Translations under genes and position numbers: made by a program | Part shown: piece by piece, positions 46,382-54,653 of the stretch | How the letters are laid out: each line of letters opens with the position of its first letter | Position numbering within the stretch: position 1 is the stretch's first letter | Source: Gemmatimonadota bacterium | GTDB taxonomy: Bacteria > Gemmatimonadota > Gemmatimonadetes > Gemmatimonadales > GWC2-71-9 | Length of the DNA: 64,000 nt | Assembly (NCBI GenBank): GCA_003169895.1 | Contig: PNAE01000007.1 | Coordinates: forward strand, 719,672 to 783,671 | Direction: 5' to 3' | Notes under the pieces: model-generated | Databases searched by the model: none | Seen by the model: the letters and a program-made list of their open reading frames with translations, nothing else | Told to the model about the DNA's origin: nothing

Positions 46382-46796
46382 CAAAGGTCCATGGCGAAGC
46401 GTCCCCCGCGCTGAATCGAAGGGCAGACTGGAGAATGCGCGGGCATTTCTCAAGGCGGCGCGGGACCTGCTGGCGTTGATCGACGAGGGCCGCAGCGGCA
46501 ACCCCATCATCACGCAGGCAGTCGATGCAACCATCGCCTACGGTGACGCCGTGACCATCAGGTTCGGTGGAATGCAGAACACCGTGGATCATCGCGGCCT
46601 AGGTCGGGTGCTTCGGCACGCGATCGGCGCCCGATTCACCAGTCAGCATGAGCAGCGCCTCGGGCAGATCCTCGGTGAGAAGGACGAAGCGGCATACGGC
46701 CATCACTCAGCGTCCGAGGCGGGTGCGCGCGAGATTCTGAAGCTGGCGGAGCGGTTTGCTGAATGGGCTGAAGCGGAGTTGGCGCGGCCGGGGTGA
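46374..46796 (+). CDS. HEPN-domain protein, putative RNase toxin
   Basis: A 140-residue, mostly helical protein. RLENARAFLKAARDLLALID is the usual first helix. The last third (DEAAYGHHSASEAGAREILK, then LAERFAEWAEAELA) matches the C-terminal helix of small HEPN proteins. RFTSQH fits the Arg-x4-6-His RNase motif but lacks the Asn often seen, so nuclease activity is uncertain. The ATG at 46374 overlaps the stop of the nucleotidyltransferase gene. Confidence 0.75.
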   Translation: MVSKGPWRSVPRAESKGRLENARAFLKAARDLLALIDEGRSGNPIITQAVDATIAYGDAVTIRFGGMQNTVDHRGLGRVLRHAIGARFTSQHEQRLGQILGEKDEAAYGHHSASEAGAREILKLAERFAEWAEAELARPG

Positions 46797-46989
46797 GCGT
46801 CATGCGTTCGGTGGGTCACGCCGGGCATGTGAACCGGTCACTCTGATCGGGAAGGACGACCTCACGCTGATCAGCCGAGAGGTCCACCCCTCCGTCGTTG
46901 ACTTGGGTTGCACCTGTTCTTCTTCCATGCCCCGACACCGTGACGATCTTCCCCTTCGCCTCGTCGGCAGTGAAGCCCAGTCTGTGTCT

Positions 46990-47122
46990 CCGAGCCGCAA
47001 CGCCTCCTGTCCCATGCGGCAGCGGCCGGAAATACAAGCATTGCCACGACGCGGCGCGGTCGCCCGCTGGCACCGGTCCGGACGTGAGTTGGCTCCGACG
47101 GGAGCTGGGGCTGGGTCAGTAG
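46990..47122 (+). pseudogene. Frameshifted SEC-C zinc-binding motif remnant
   Basis: In one frame 46993-47013 reads SRNASCP; one base later the next frame reads CGSGRKYKHCHD. Removing the A at 47014 restores SRNASCPCGSGRKYKHCHD, a textbook SEC-C motif of the kind found in SecA and many small proteins. After the motif the frame continues to a stop at 47122. Upstream, no clear gene start or domain can be made out, so only this end of the old gene is recognisable. It fills the 424-nt gap between the HEPN gene and the next gene. Confidence 0.55.
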
Positions 47123-47178
47123 TCGATCGCACAATCCCGGTCACCGCCGCGGCCTTTCGTCACCCGGTTTACCGAGCG

Positions 47179-47186
47179 TACCTTGT
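47179..47186 (+). promoter_or_regulatory. TACCTTGT promoter-like motif
   Basis: TACCTTGT lies 42 nt before the ATG at 47221. Same motif family as upstream of tetR, the M28 peptidase and the flavoprotein gene. Confidence 0.35.
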
Positions 47187-47220
47187 ATCGTGCCGGCGGA
47201 ATCCGTTGAGGGGTCTGCCG

Positions 47221-47502
47221 ATGCCGATCGTTGTCAAGTTGTCCCAGGCCTTCTACGACCGGTTCGGTGACGAAGTCGTCGGTGAACTGGTAGGAATGCT
47301 GAACCAGGTGGATGCCGCGTCGCAGAACAGTCTCCGTGAACTCAACGAAGCCAATTTCGCGCGGTTTGACGACCGGCTCGAGCGGCGTTTCTCCCAACTG
47401 GAGGCACTGTTGGAACGCCGGCTCGGCGAGCAAGCACGCTGGCTTTACCTCAGCTGGGCTACACTCATGGCGGCCATCGTTGCTCTCTGGTTCCGCCATT
47501 AG
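47221..47502 (+). CDS. Small coiled-coil, tail-anchored membrane protein
   Basis: A 93-residue protein. Residues ~1-70 are a charged helix (KLSQAFYDRFGDEVVGELVG, LNEANFARFDDRLERRFSQL, EALLERRLGEQARW). One C-terminal TM helix follows (LYLSWATLMAAIVALWF). Small proteins with this pattern recur in this phylum. Function unknown. Confidence 0.8.
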   Translation: MPIVVKLSQAFYDRFGDEVVGELVGMLNQVDAASQNSLRELNEANFARFDDRLERRFSQLEALLERRLGEQARWLYLSWATLMAAIVALWFRH

Positions 47503-47523
47503 GACTGCGCTACTTCGGCAGCG

Positions 47524-48222
47524 TCAGGTTGACGGCCGCTGTCCGTAATAGGCCTCGCTACCGTGCTTCCTCAGAAAATGCCGGTCGAGCAGCGCGGCTG
47601 AAATCTCTGCAGCCTCGGCGTTCAAGACGATCGTGTGATACGCCATCTCGGCCACTTCCTCCAGAATCGATGCCGTTTCGACCGCGGCAGCCACCGACGA
47701 TTCCCAGCAGAAGCTGGCATGCCCCGCGACCAGAACTGCCGGCATGGCCTTCGGGTCAAGCCCGGCAAACCGCGCCACGATTGCGCCGCCGGTGTTCGCT
47801 TCGTACTCGCCGGCAATTGCGTGATCGGCCATCGGCTCGGTAATCGGCACCGGTCCGTGGAAATGGTCGGCGTGAGTGGTACCGAGACAGGGAATCTCGC
47901 GCCCCGCCTGGGCCCACACGGTCGCGTAGTGGGAATGCGTATGCACGATGCCGCCGGTGCCGGCGAACGCGCGATACAACGCGGCGTGCGTGGGCAGGTC
48001 GGATGACGGACGCAGCTTCCCCTCGACCATCCGGCCCTCGAGGTCGGTCACCACCATCATCTCGCTCGTGAGTTCATCGTATGGCACACCGCTCGGCTTG
48101 ATGACAATGCGGCCCGCGGCCCGGTCGATCGCACTGGCGTTCCCGAACGTGAATCGCGCGAGTCCGCGCCGCGACAGCTCGCGGTTGGCGTGCAGGACCT
48201 GCTCGCGAAGTGCCGCGAGCAT
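47524..48222 (-). CDS. araD: L-ribulose-5-phosphate 4-epimerase
   Basis: A 232-residue class-II aldolase-fold epimerase, one residue longer than E. coli AraD and similar end to end. FGNASAIDR, IKPSGVPYDELT and RPSSDLPTHAALYRAF (catalytic-type Asp75) are visible. VHTHSHYATVWAQAGREIP carries the zinc ligands His94 and His96, and VAGHASFCW the third His. The C-terminus LLDRHFLRKHGSEAYYGQ matches the family. It converts L-ribulose-5-P to D-xylulose-5-P, the last step after AraA/AraB. The start at 48222 is 4 nt after the galM stop. Upstream in-frame Met codons are the shadow of galM. Confidence 0.95.
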   Translation of the reverse strand: MLAALREQVLHANRELSRRGLARFTFGNASAIDRAAGRIVIKPSGVPYDELTSEMMVVTDLEGRMVEGKLRPSSDLPTHAALYRAFAGTGGIVHTHSHYATVWAQAGREIPCLGTTHADHFHGPVPITEPMADHAIAGEYEANTGGAIVARFAGLDPKAMPAVLVAGHASFCWESSVAAAVETASILEEVAEMAYHTIVLNAEAAEISAALLDRHFLRKHGSEAYYGQRPST

Positions 48223-48226
48223 CCGG

Positions 48227-49405
48227 CTACTCCTGCACGCTGAAGGCGAACACCGTGCGCGATCGGTATTCCGCGCCCGGCCGGAGGATCGTTGACGGAA
48301 AGTCCGCGTGGTTGGGCGAATCGGGAAAGTGCTGCGTCTCGAGGCAGAAGCCGTACCGCTTGAGGTACCGGTGCCCGCCCTTGCCGGTGATACTGCCATC
48401 GAGAAAGTTGCCGGTGTAGAACTGCACGCCAGGTTGGGTGGTCGACACCGTCATGATACGGCCCGTCCCCGGGTCCACAACGCGAGCAGCCAGCGATAGA
48501 CCCGAGTCGCTGCGATTGAGCACGAAGTTGTGATCGTAGCCGCCACCGTTCTTGAGCTGTGAATCGGGCTGACCGATCCGTGCGCCAATGGCGGTTGGCA
48601 TTCGGAAGTCGAACGGGGTTCCCGCCACCGGCGCGAGTTCTCCAGTGGGAATCAGCGTCGAATCGACCGGCGTGAAGCGATCGGCGTTGATCGTGAGCAC
48701 CTCGCCCAGGATGTCGCCGTTGCCCGCACCGGCCAGATTGAAGTAGCTGTGCTGCGTGAGATTGATCGGCGTCGGCTTGTCGGCGGTGGCGCGGTACTCC
48801 ACCGCCAACTCGTTCGCGGGAGTGAGCATGTAGGTCACCGTGGCATGCAGCATTCCCGGATATCCCTGATCGCCGTCCGGGCTGGTATACGTCAACACGA
48901 CGCCAACGTTGCTGTCACGCTTGAACGACTCGGCGTGCCAGATGACCTTGTCGAATCCCCGCAGCCCACCATGCAACGCGTTGGGCCCATTATTCGTGGC
49001 GAGGTGATACGTCGCCCCGTCGAGCGTGAAGCGTCCGTTGGCGATCCGGTTGCCGTACCGGCCCACGATCGCGCCGAAATACGGTGAGCTGCGCAAGTAC
49101 CCGGCGAGCGAATCGTAGCCGAGCACGACGTCACCAAGTACGCCCTTGCGGTCGGGAACCTTGAGCGAGACCATGATCCCGCCATAGTTCATGATCCGGG
49201 CTTCCATCCCGTGAGCATTGGTGAGGGTGAAGATGTCGACCGAGTCACCGCTCGGCGTGACACCAAAGGAGATACGGGTGACGGTTGCCTCCGTTGGCAT
49301 GTTGCGGCCCTCCGCCCGATCCGGCGCCGGTTTCGGCCCGCACCCAGCCTGGGTTGAAAGTGCGAAGGTCAGGGCCAGTGCGGCTCCGGCGCGTGTCATC
49401 GGCAT
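48227..49405 (-). CDS. galM: Aldose 1-epimerase (mutarotase) lipoprotein
   Basis: A 392-residue GalM-type mutarotase carried on a lipoprotein signal (lipobox QAGC, Cys22). Substrate loops are RYGNRIANGRFTLDGATY and NNGPNALHGG. The catalytic His is in INLTQHSYFNLAG and the catalytic Glu in FCLETQHFPDSPN. It interconverts alpha and beta sugar anomers. Its export suggests it prepares released galactose or arabinose for uptake. It is coupled to araD (4-nt gap). Confidence 0.94.
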   Translation of the reverse strand: MPMTRAGAALALTFALSTQAGCGPKPAPDRAEGRNMPTEATVTRISFGVTPSGDSVDIFTLTNAHGMEARIMNYGGIMVSLKVPDRKGVLGDVVLGYDSLAGYLRSSPYFGAIVGRYGNRIANGRFTLDGATYHLATNNGPNALHGGLRGFDKVIWHAESFKRDSNVGVVLTYTSPDGDQGYPGMLHATVTYMLTPANELAVEYRATADKPTPINLTQHSYFNLAGAGNGDILGEVLTINADRFTPVDSTLIPTGELAPVAGTPFDFRMPTAIGARIGQPDSQLKNGGGYDHNFVLNRSDSGLSLAARVVDPGTGRIMTVSTTQPGVQFYTGNFLDGSITGKGGHRYLKRYGFCLETQHFPDSPNHADFPSTILRPGAEYRSRTVFAFSVQE

Positions 49406-49433
49406 GATTCGATCATCTCTTCCTGTGGTGACG

Positions 49434-49853
49434 CTAGTAGATCGCCGTGAACTTCAGCGTCGAATCGTAAATGAAGATCATCCTCTCTGCCGGAACCTGC
49501 GCTGGTGGCAGTTCGAGCAGGAACGCGCTGCCGGCCTTGGCGATCACTGCCCGGCTCACCCGGTACGCGGCATTCTGTCCGGCGACGAACCGGTTGTGCG
49601 CGGCGAGGACCGAATCGCAGGTTGCTTCACGGGTGACGAGTATCACCGAGTGCGGAGCGGTGCGCCAGCCAAGGCGCGCCCGCCGCAGGCTGTCCAGGTG
49701 CGGAAACGTGGAGTTCGCGCTGGCGATAAAGCTTCTGGCGCCAGGTGAGTCCGCATCGCAGGCCGCACGATACGAGCGTCCCGCTACCGGACTTGCCATC
49801 GCAACCGCGGCGAGGGATGCAATGCCGAAGTGAACGAGCCGAAATTCAGACAT
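49434..49853 (-). CDS. Secreted protein of unknown function
   Basis: A 139-residue protein with a signal peptide (MSEFRLVHFGIASLAAVAMASPVAG). Two Cys (AACDAD, EATCDSVL) could form a disulfide. The Arg-rich LRRARLGWR and VILVTREATCDSVLAAHNRF blocks occur in other small secreted proteins of this phylum as far as I recall, without a name. It stands between galM and the GH2 gene. Confidence 0.65.
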   Translation of the reverse strand: MSEFRLVHFGIASLAAVAMASPVAGRSYRAACDADSPGARSFIASANSTFPHLDSLRRARLGWRTAPHSVILVTREATCDSVLAAHNRFVAGQNAAYRVSRAVIAKAGSAFLLELPPAQVPAERMIFIYDSTLKFTAIY

Positions 49854-49901
49854 ACGCTCCTCCTCTGGTGAGAGATCGCGTCGTGATTGGCGCGGTCAGG
49901 C

Positions 49902-52100
49902 TCATGGTTCGACCAGCTCCTCGAGGCCGAGGTCGATATACTGGCCGCCGGTCGTCTGGTGGACGTGCACCGCGAGCGTATTGGTACCGGGCCTGATCAG
50001 AGCGGCTGCCCGGGCGTCGAGCGGCACCTTCACGTACCCGGCGGTGTAACCGCTCAATTGGGCCACAAGCTCGCCATTGAGATATACCTCCGCGTCCTCG
50101 TCATGGTGTATCCGCCATTGCGGGTTGATCAGGTGCGCGGAATCGAGCGTGAAGATCCGGCGCAACCAGATGTCGGCCGAATTCCATGGCGTACGAACCA
50201 TCGCGCCAGGCGTGCCTTCCGTGCCGAACCCGCCGACGCCTTGCTGCCAACGCGCGTCATCGAACCCGACGGTGAACCACTCCGGTGGCGGTGCCGCAGT
50301 GGTGTAACGCCACGACTGCCCGGCGAGCTGCGAAGTCGGGAGCACAGTCCGGATCCTCGGCAGTGGCCCGAACAGCGTCGCAGCCGCGGCGCTGGCGTCC
50401 GCCGGCAACTTCACTACCGCGCGATCGTAGGTCATCAGGCCGTTCACTTCGACTTCGACGTCGGTGATCTGGGTGTACACGGCGGCCGAAAGCCCGTCGG
50501 CGATGAGGCCGCGGAGCTGACCGAGCAGGTCGCGGTACGCGGCGCCAAGCGCCGCGGTTGAGGCAAAACTCCGATAACCCCAGTTGTTGCGGTCGAGCCA
50601 GGTGTGACCGTCGATCGGCAGGCCGAGCCCGCCAAACTCGCCGAGTACCGCGGCCCGGTGCGATTCGAGCGACGGCATGCCCGGGCCGGGGTACGAATGC
50701 ACGTCGGAAACGTCGCCGACCTTCATGTCGGTCCACCCGCTGGCATTGTTGACGAGACGGCTCGGATCGTACGCCTTGATCCACGCCACGTGACGCTCGG
50801 TCTCGTGCTGACCCCACCCCTCGTTGAACGGCACCCACATCACGATCGACGGATGATCGCGGAGCGCATCAATCACGTGATGCAACTCGCTTTCGTACTC
50901 GGCCTTCCCATCGGCCGTGTTGTTGTCCCCACTCGGCATGTCCTGCCACACAAGCATGCCGAGCTTGTCGGCGTGATAGTACCAGCGAGCCGGCTCCACC
51001 TTGACGTGCTTGCGAATCAGGTTGAAGCCGAGGCGCTTGGTCTGTTCGATGTCGAAGCGCAGCGCTTCATCGGTGGGTGCGGTGTAGAGGCCGTCCGGCC
51101 ACCACCCCTGGTCGAGCGTACCGTACTCGAAGAGCGGGTGGTTGTTGAGGAACAGCCGATTCACGCCGGCCGAATCGCGGGCGACCGCAATCTTCCGCAT
51201 CCCGAAGTAGCTCAACACCGTGTCGGCGCCGACCGTCACGCGAAGGTCGTAGAGGAACGGATCCGAGGGCGACCAGAGACGGGGTCTTGGGAGGCGGAGC
51301 ACCAGCGGCGCGCCTTCGACGCCCCGGGCATCGGCGACTGTCTTGCCGTCAGTCACAACGGTCGCATGGAACGGGATATCCGTCCTCACCCCGTCCATGA
51401 CGACGTTGACGGTGACGGTCCCGGCATCGATATCCGGGACCGTCACGACGTCGGATACGGGGCCGCGCACCGGCTCGAGCCATACCGTCTGCCAGATGCC
51501 GGTGACAGCGGTGTACCAGATGCTCCCCGGCTTGAGCACCTGCTTGCCGCGCGGCTGGGGGCCGCGATCGGTCGGGTCCCAGACACTCACGACGAGCTGC
51601 TGATCGCCGCTGCCGCGGAGTACCGTTGTGATGTCGAACGTGAACGGGTCGTAGCCGCCGCGATGTTCGCCGACCTTGACACCATTGACGTAGACGGTGG
51701 TTTCCCAATCGACCGCCCCGAAATGCAGCAGGAGCCGGCTGTTGCGCGACAGCGTCGGCCGACGGAAGGTACGGTGATACCAGAGCCGCTGTGAATCGCT
51801 CACTGCGCGCTCGACGCCGCTCAGCTGCGACTGGATCGGGAACGGGACGAGGATCTTGCCGTCCCACGCAGTCGGCGTCTTGGCCTCGCGGGCGGTGATC
51901 GCGTAGTCCCAGTTGCCATTCAGGTTGGTCCACGCCGATCGCACCATCTGCGGGCGCGGGTATTCCGGAAGGACATGCTCGGGAGTGACGTCGGCCGCCC
52001 AACGGGTGCGGATGTGAGTGGGCGCTGTTTGCGCGCTGACCGGGCCCAGGGCGCCGATGACGCAAACGGCGGCGACCAAGCATGCCCTAGCGTGCAACAT
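49902..52100 (-). CDS. Secreted GH2 glycosidase (beta-galactosidase type)
   Basis: A 732-residue GH2 enzyme. Signal peptide MLHARACLVAAVCVIGALGPVSAQ. The jelly-roll domain includes WETTVYVNGVKVGEHRGGYDPF; an immunoglobulin-like domain follows. The TIM barrel has WVPFNEGWGQHE with the acid/base Glu and AVLGEFGGLG with the nucleophile Glu. A C-terminal beta-sandwich with EDAEVYLNGELVAQLSGY ends the protein. Members include beta-galactosidases, beta-glucuronidases and alpha-L-arabinopyranosidases. The start (52100) shares one base with the stop of the preceding gene (TGATG). Confidence 0.92.
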   Translation of the reverse strand: MLHARACLVAAVCVIGALGPVSAQTAPTHIRTRWAADVTPEHVLPEYPRPQMVRSAWTNLNGNWDYAITAREAKTPTAWDGKILVPFPIQSQLSGVERAVSDSQRLWYHRTFRRPTLSRNSRLLLHFGAVDWETTVYVNGVKVGEHRGGYDPFTFDITTVLRGSGDQQLVVSVWDPTDRGPQPRGKQVLKPGSIWYTAVTGIWQTVWLEPVRGPVSDVVTVPDIDAGTVTVNVVMDGVRTDIPFHATVVTDGKTVADARGVEGAPLVLRLPRPRLWSPSDPFLYDLRVTVGADTVLSYFGMRKIAVARDSAGVNRLFLNNHPLFEYGTLDQGWWPDGLYTAPTDEALRFDIEQTKRLGFNLIRKHVKVEPARWYYHADKLGMLVWQDMPSGDNNTADGKAEYESELHHVIDALRDHPSIVMWVPFNEGWGQHETERHVAWIKAYDPSRLVNNASGWTDMKVGDVSDVHSYPGPGMPSLESHRAAVLGEFGGLGLPIDGHTWLDRNNWGYRSFASTAALGAAYRDLLGQLRGLIADGLSAAVYTQITDVEVEVNGLMTYDRAVVKLPADASAAAATLFGPLPRIRTVLPTSQLAGQSWRYTTAAPPPEWFTVGFDDARWQQGVGGFGTEGTPGAMVRTPWNSADIWLRRIFTLDSAHLINPQWRIHHDEDAEVYLNGELVAQLSGYTAGYVKVPLDARAAALIRPGTNTLAVHVHQTTGGQYIDLGLEELVEP

Positions 52101-54607
52101 CAGTAGTCGTTCCAGATCATCAACTCGGTGACTCCCGTTGCAGCGGGAAGATCGTGACGAAAGACTACGCGAAGCTTGGTAGTCACGACAGGCGTGATCC
52201 GCGCGGTATTGACCGACGAGACCTGCGGTTGCAGCGGCACTTGCGATACGACCGGCGCATCGACCCATGATCGACCGTCCCACGTCTGAATGAGATAACT
52301 CTTCGGCGCCGTCACGCCACCGCCGTCGCCCCAGAGATAGAGTTCAACCTTGCTGATCCGGCGGGAAACCGGAAAATCGAGCTGCACCCAGTCTGTCGAG
52401 TCGCGGGAGCCAAATGACGTCCACCGATTACGGGAATATCGGCTGAACGCGACGACCATGTCGTTGATCTCTTCGACGTGATCATACTGCGAGGTGAACG
52501 ACGCCGACGCCTTGCTCCCCCATGCAACGTTTTCCAGGTTCGTGCCAGGCGTTATGACCGGCGACGAATCGGGACCCCACGCCTGGAGTTCGGTCAGGCC
52601 AACGGCCGCCCGGCGCTGCGGAGTCATCACGATGCGAACCTGCCGCGTCCGGATCCGTGGGAAGGCAACCGAGTTCGCCCGACGGCCCTGTGGCCTGGCC
52701 GGCAATTCCCGAAGGCCGTGGATCGGATACCAGCCGCTCTCGTAGCCTCGATCAAGCCACATCTGCACGTCGATCTGTGCCGGCGGCCGAATTCCGGTAG
52801 AGTCATCGAGGACGAACAGCCGCAACGAATCAATCCGCACCGCCACGCCGAAATCGAGCACGATCGAGTCACTGGCGTGCGGCGATCCCGCCGTCGTCCA
52901 GCGATTCGGCGGTGATGCGCCGTACCAGTAGTTGCCGTCGTTCAGGTAGTGTGGTGACGTGCCGGGAGCGCTATACGACGTCATCAGCAGCGGATAGGGA
53001 CCGTGTCCGTTGTTGACGGCGAGGTTTTCCGGGCGATCTGGCTCAGCGATGGTTGGCGTCGACCCGAGGTACCCTGCCAGGCGGCCGAGTCGGTCGGCGT
53101 GGCCGATAATGCGTCCGTCGCTGAGCAGAGTGAGCCCCGCGCCAACGTGGTAGCGCGTCCCGTCGCGGTCCCACACGATCGCGATGTCATGCCCGTGATA
53201 GCGCACGTCATCGAGCGCGAAATACGCCCAGTCGGCTGGTGCGAGCGGATTGACCTCGAGCGAATCGTCGGCTCGCGGGCGGAGTCCCGCGATTCCTGTG
53301 ATGACCAGATCGACGTACCCGGAATGGAAGTAATGCTCGCTGTGGTCGAAGGTGTTGTGCCCGTCCCATGAGCCATTGTCGGGGTTCGCCGCTTCGGCGA
53401 TGTAGGGCCGGCCGTTCATCCGCTGGTCGAGCGTATACACCTTGAAGAGTCGCGCGTAATCCTGTCTGGTCACCACTGACTGGTGATAATTGTTCAGCAG
53501 GTTCGCCATCGCGACCAGCGTCTGGGTCGTGGCATACGGCCATTCGTTGCCGCTCCAGACACAACAGCGGGGCGAGATCTGGAACTGTGGGTCGTGCCGT
53601 TCGACCGTGGTGGGGCCACGCGTGGAGAAGAAGTACGCAGTGTCCATCAGGAAACGCCAAGCTGCCTCGTATCCGGAGTCCGGCAGGTTGAACTGCCACG
53701 GGACGAAGCCGATTTCTTCGCGGCCGTGCGAGTTTCCGGCGAGCGGACCACTCCGGTACGTCAGCGTGTTTGCTTTGATCCCGTCCTTCTCGTCGTGCGC
53801 AAATTGGTGGAAGAAGAATTCCCGCCGGGGATCCCAGAGTTCCTGCTGCACCCGATGCTTGAGATCGGCGGCGCGGTCGGCGTAGTCGCGTGCCTTCGCC
53901 GAGTCGCCGAACAGGGCCGCCACCTGCGAAATCGCGCGCGCGTCGGCAAAGAGATAGCTATTGAGCGTCGGGCGGTAACCCTCGGCACCCGAGCCGGGGT
54001 CGGTGGTCAACCGGCTGTTGATGTTGACCTCCATTCCGTCGTGGAGCCCGTCCCAGCGGAACATCTTGTGGGTCGAGTCCCAGTGCTCCGCCATCCAGCC
54101 GGCATACTGCGCTTCCATGTGGGGCAACATGGTGTGCAGGTACTGCCGGTTCGCCGTGACCAGGTACGTGGCCCACACGGCATCGCCGTACCAGTTGCTG
54201 TAGCTCCGTGGTTGCGCGCCGGGTGTTTCGAACCAGTACCGGGCAAAGTCCTCGACCGCCGGACTGTCCTTGAGCCAGCGGATTTCGTACATCTGGTGGC
54301 CGAGCGGGCAGCTGATCGCGCCGTAGGCACCGGACCAGAATGGGCGATCGATGAATTCGGTGAACGTGTATCCCGACTGCGTTGACCCGTACGTCAGGTG
54401 CTTGGTGACCAGTTCCCAGCGGTAGTAGTAGGTCGCGTCGATTGCGGTGTCGGGTGACTCGAAGAAGGGAATGTGCTGCTGGTACCAAGTGAAATCCCGA
54501 TTGTCCCACCACGTTTGTTGTTGCAGGATCCTCTGCTTATCGAGCAGCGGCGGAGCCGGGGGCCGGTACCCCAGACTCAGCGCCCAGACGAAGACCGCCG
54601 TTATCAT
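52100..54607 (-). CDS. Secreted MGH1-type alpha/alpha-barrel glycosidase with discoidin-like C-terminal domains
   Basis: An 835-residue protein. Short signal-like N-terminus (MITAVFVWALSLG). Residues ~25-440 form an (alpha/alpha)6 barrel of the MGH1/GH63-like type: TWWDNRDFTWYQQHIPFF, YYYRWELVTKHLTYG, SYSNWYGDAVWATYL, HDGMEVNINSRL, and CCVWSGNEWPYATTQT with a likely catalytic acid. After a beta-sandwich segment there are two F5/8-type-C-like blocks (DSIVLDFGVAVRIDSLRLFV at ~600 and DWVQLDFPVSRRISKVELYL at ~750) that would bind glycans. The substrate is unknown but the neighbours point to plant polysaccharide. It ends one base before the GH2 start. Confidence 0.85.
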   Translation of the reverse strand: MITAVFVWALSLGYRPPAPPLLDKQRILQQQTWWDNRDFTWYQQHIPFFESPDTAIDATYYYRWELVTKHLTYGSTQSGYTFTEFIDRPFWSGAYGAISCPLGHQMYEIRWLKDSPAVEDFARYWFETPGAQPRSYSNWYGDAVWATYLVTANRQYLHTMLPHMEAQYAGWMAEHWDSTHKMFRWDGLHDGMEVNINSRLTTDPGSGAEGYRPTLNSYLFADARAISQVAALFGDSAKARDYADRAADLKHRVQQELWDPRREFFFHQFAHDEKDGIKANTLTYRSGPLAGNSHGREEIGFVPWQFNLPDSGYEAAWRFLMDTAYFFSTRGPTTVERHDPQFQISPRCCVWSGNEWPYATTQTLVAMANLLNNYHQSVVTRQDYARLFKVYTLDQRMNGRPYIAEAANPDNGSWDGHNTFDHSEHYFHSGYVDLVITGIAGLRPRADDSLEVNPLAPADWAYFALDDVRYHGHDIAIVWDRDGTRYHVGAGLTLLSDGRIIGHADRLGRLAGYLGSTPTIAEPDRPENLAVNNGHGPYPLLMTSYSAPGTSPHYLNDGNYWYGASPPNRWTTAGSPHASDSIVLDFGVAVRIDSLRLFVLDDSTGIRPPAQIDVQMWLDRGYESGWYPIHGLRELPARPQGRRANSVAFPRIRTRQVRIVMTPQRRAAVGLTELQAWGPDSSPVITPGTNLENVAWGSKASASFTSQYDHVEEINDMVVAFSRYSRNRWTSFGSRDSTDWVQLDFPVSRRISKVELYLWGDGGGVTAPKSYLIQTWDGRSWVDAPVVSQVPLQPQVSSVNTARITPVVTTKLRVVFRHDLPAATGVTELMIWNDY

Positions 54608-54653
54608 CGGCCCGGACCGGCCGGCGAGTTGGTGGGCATCCAGGAATGTACCG

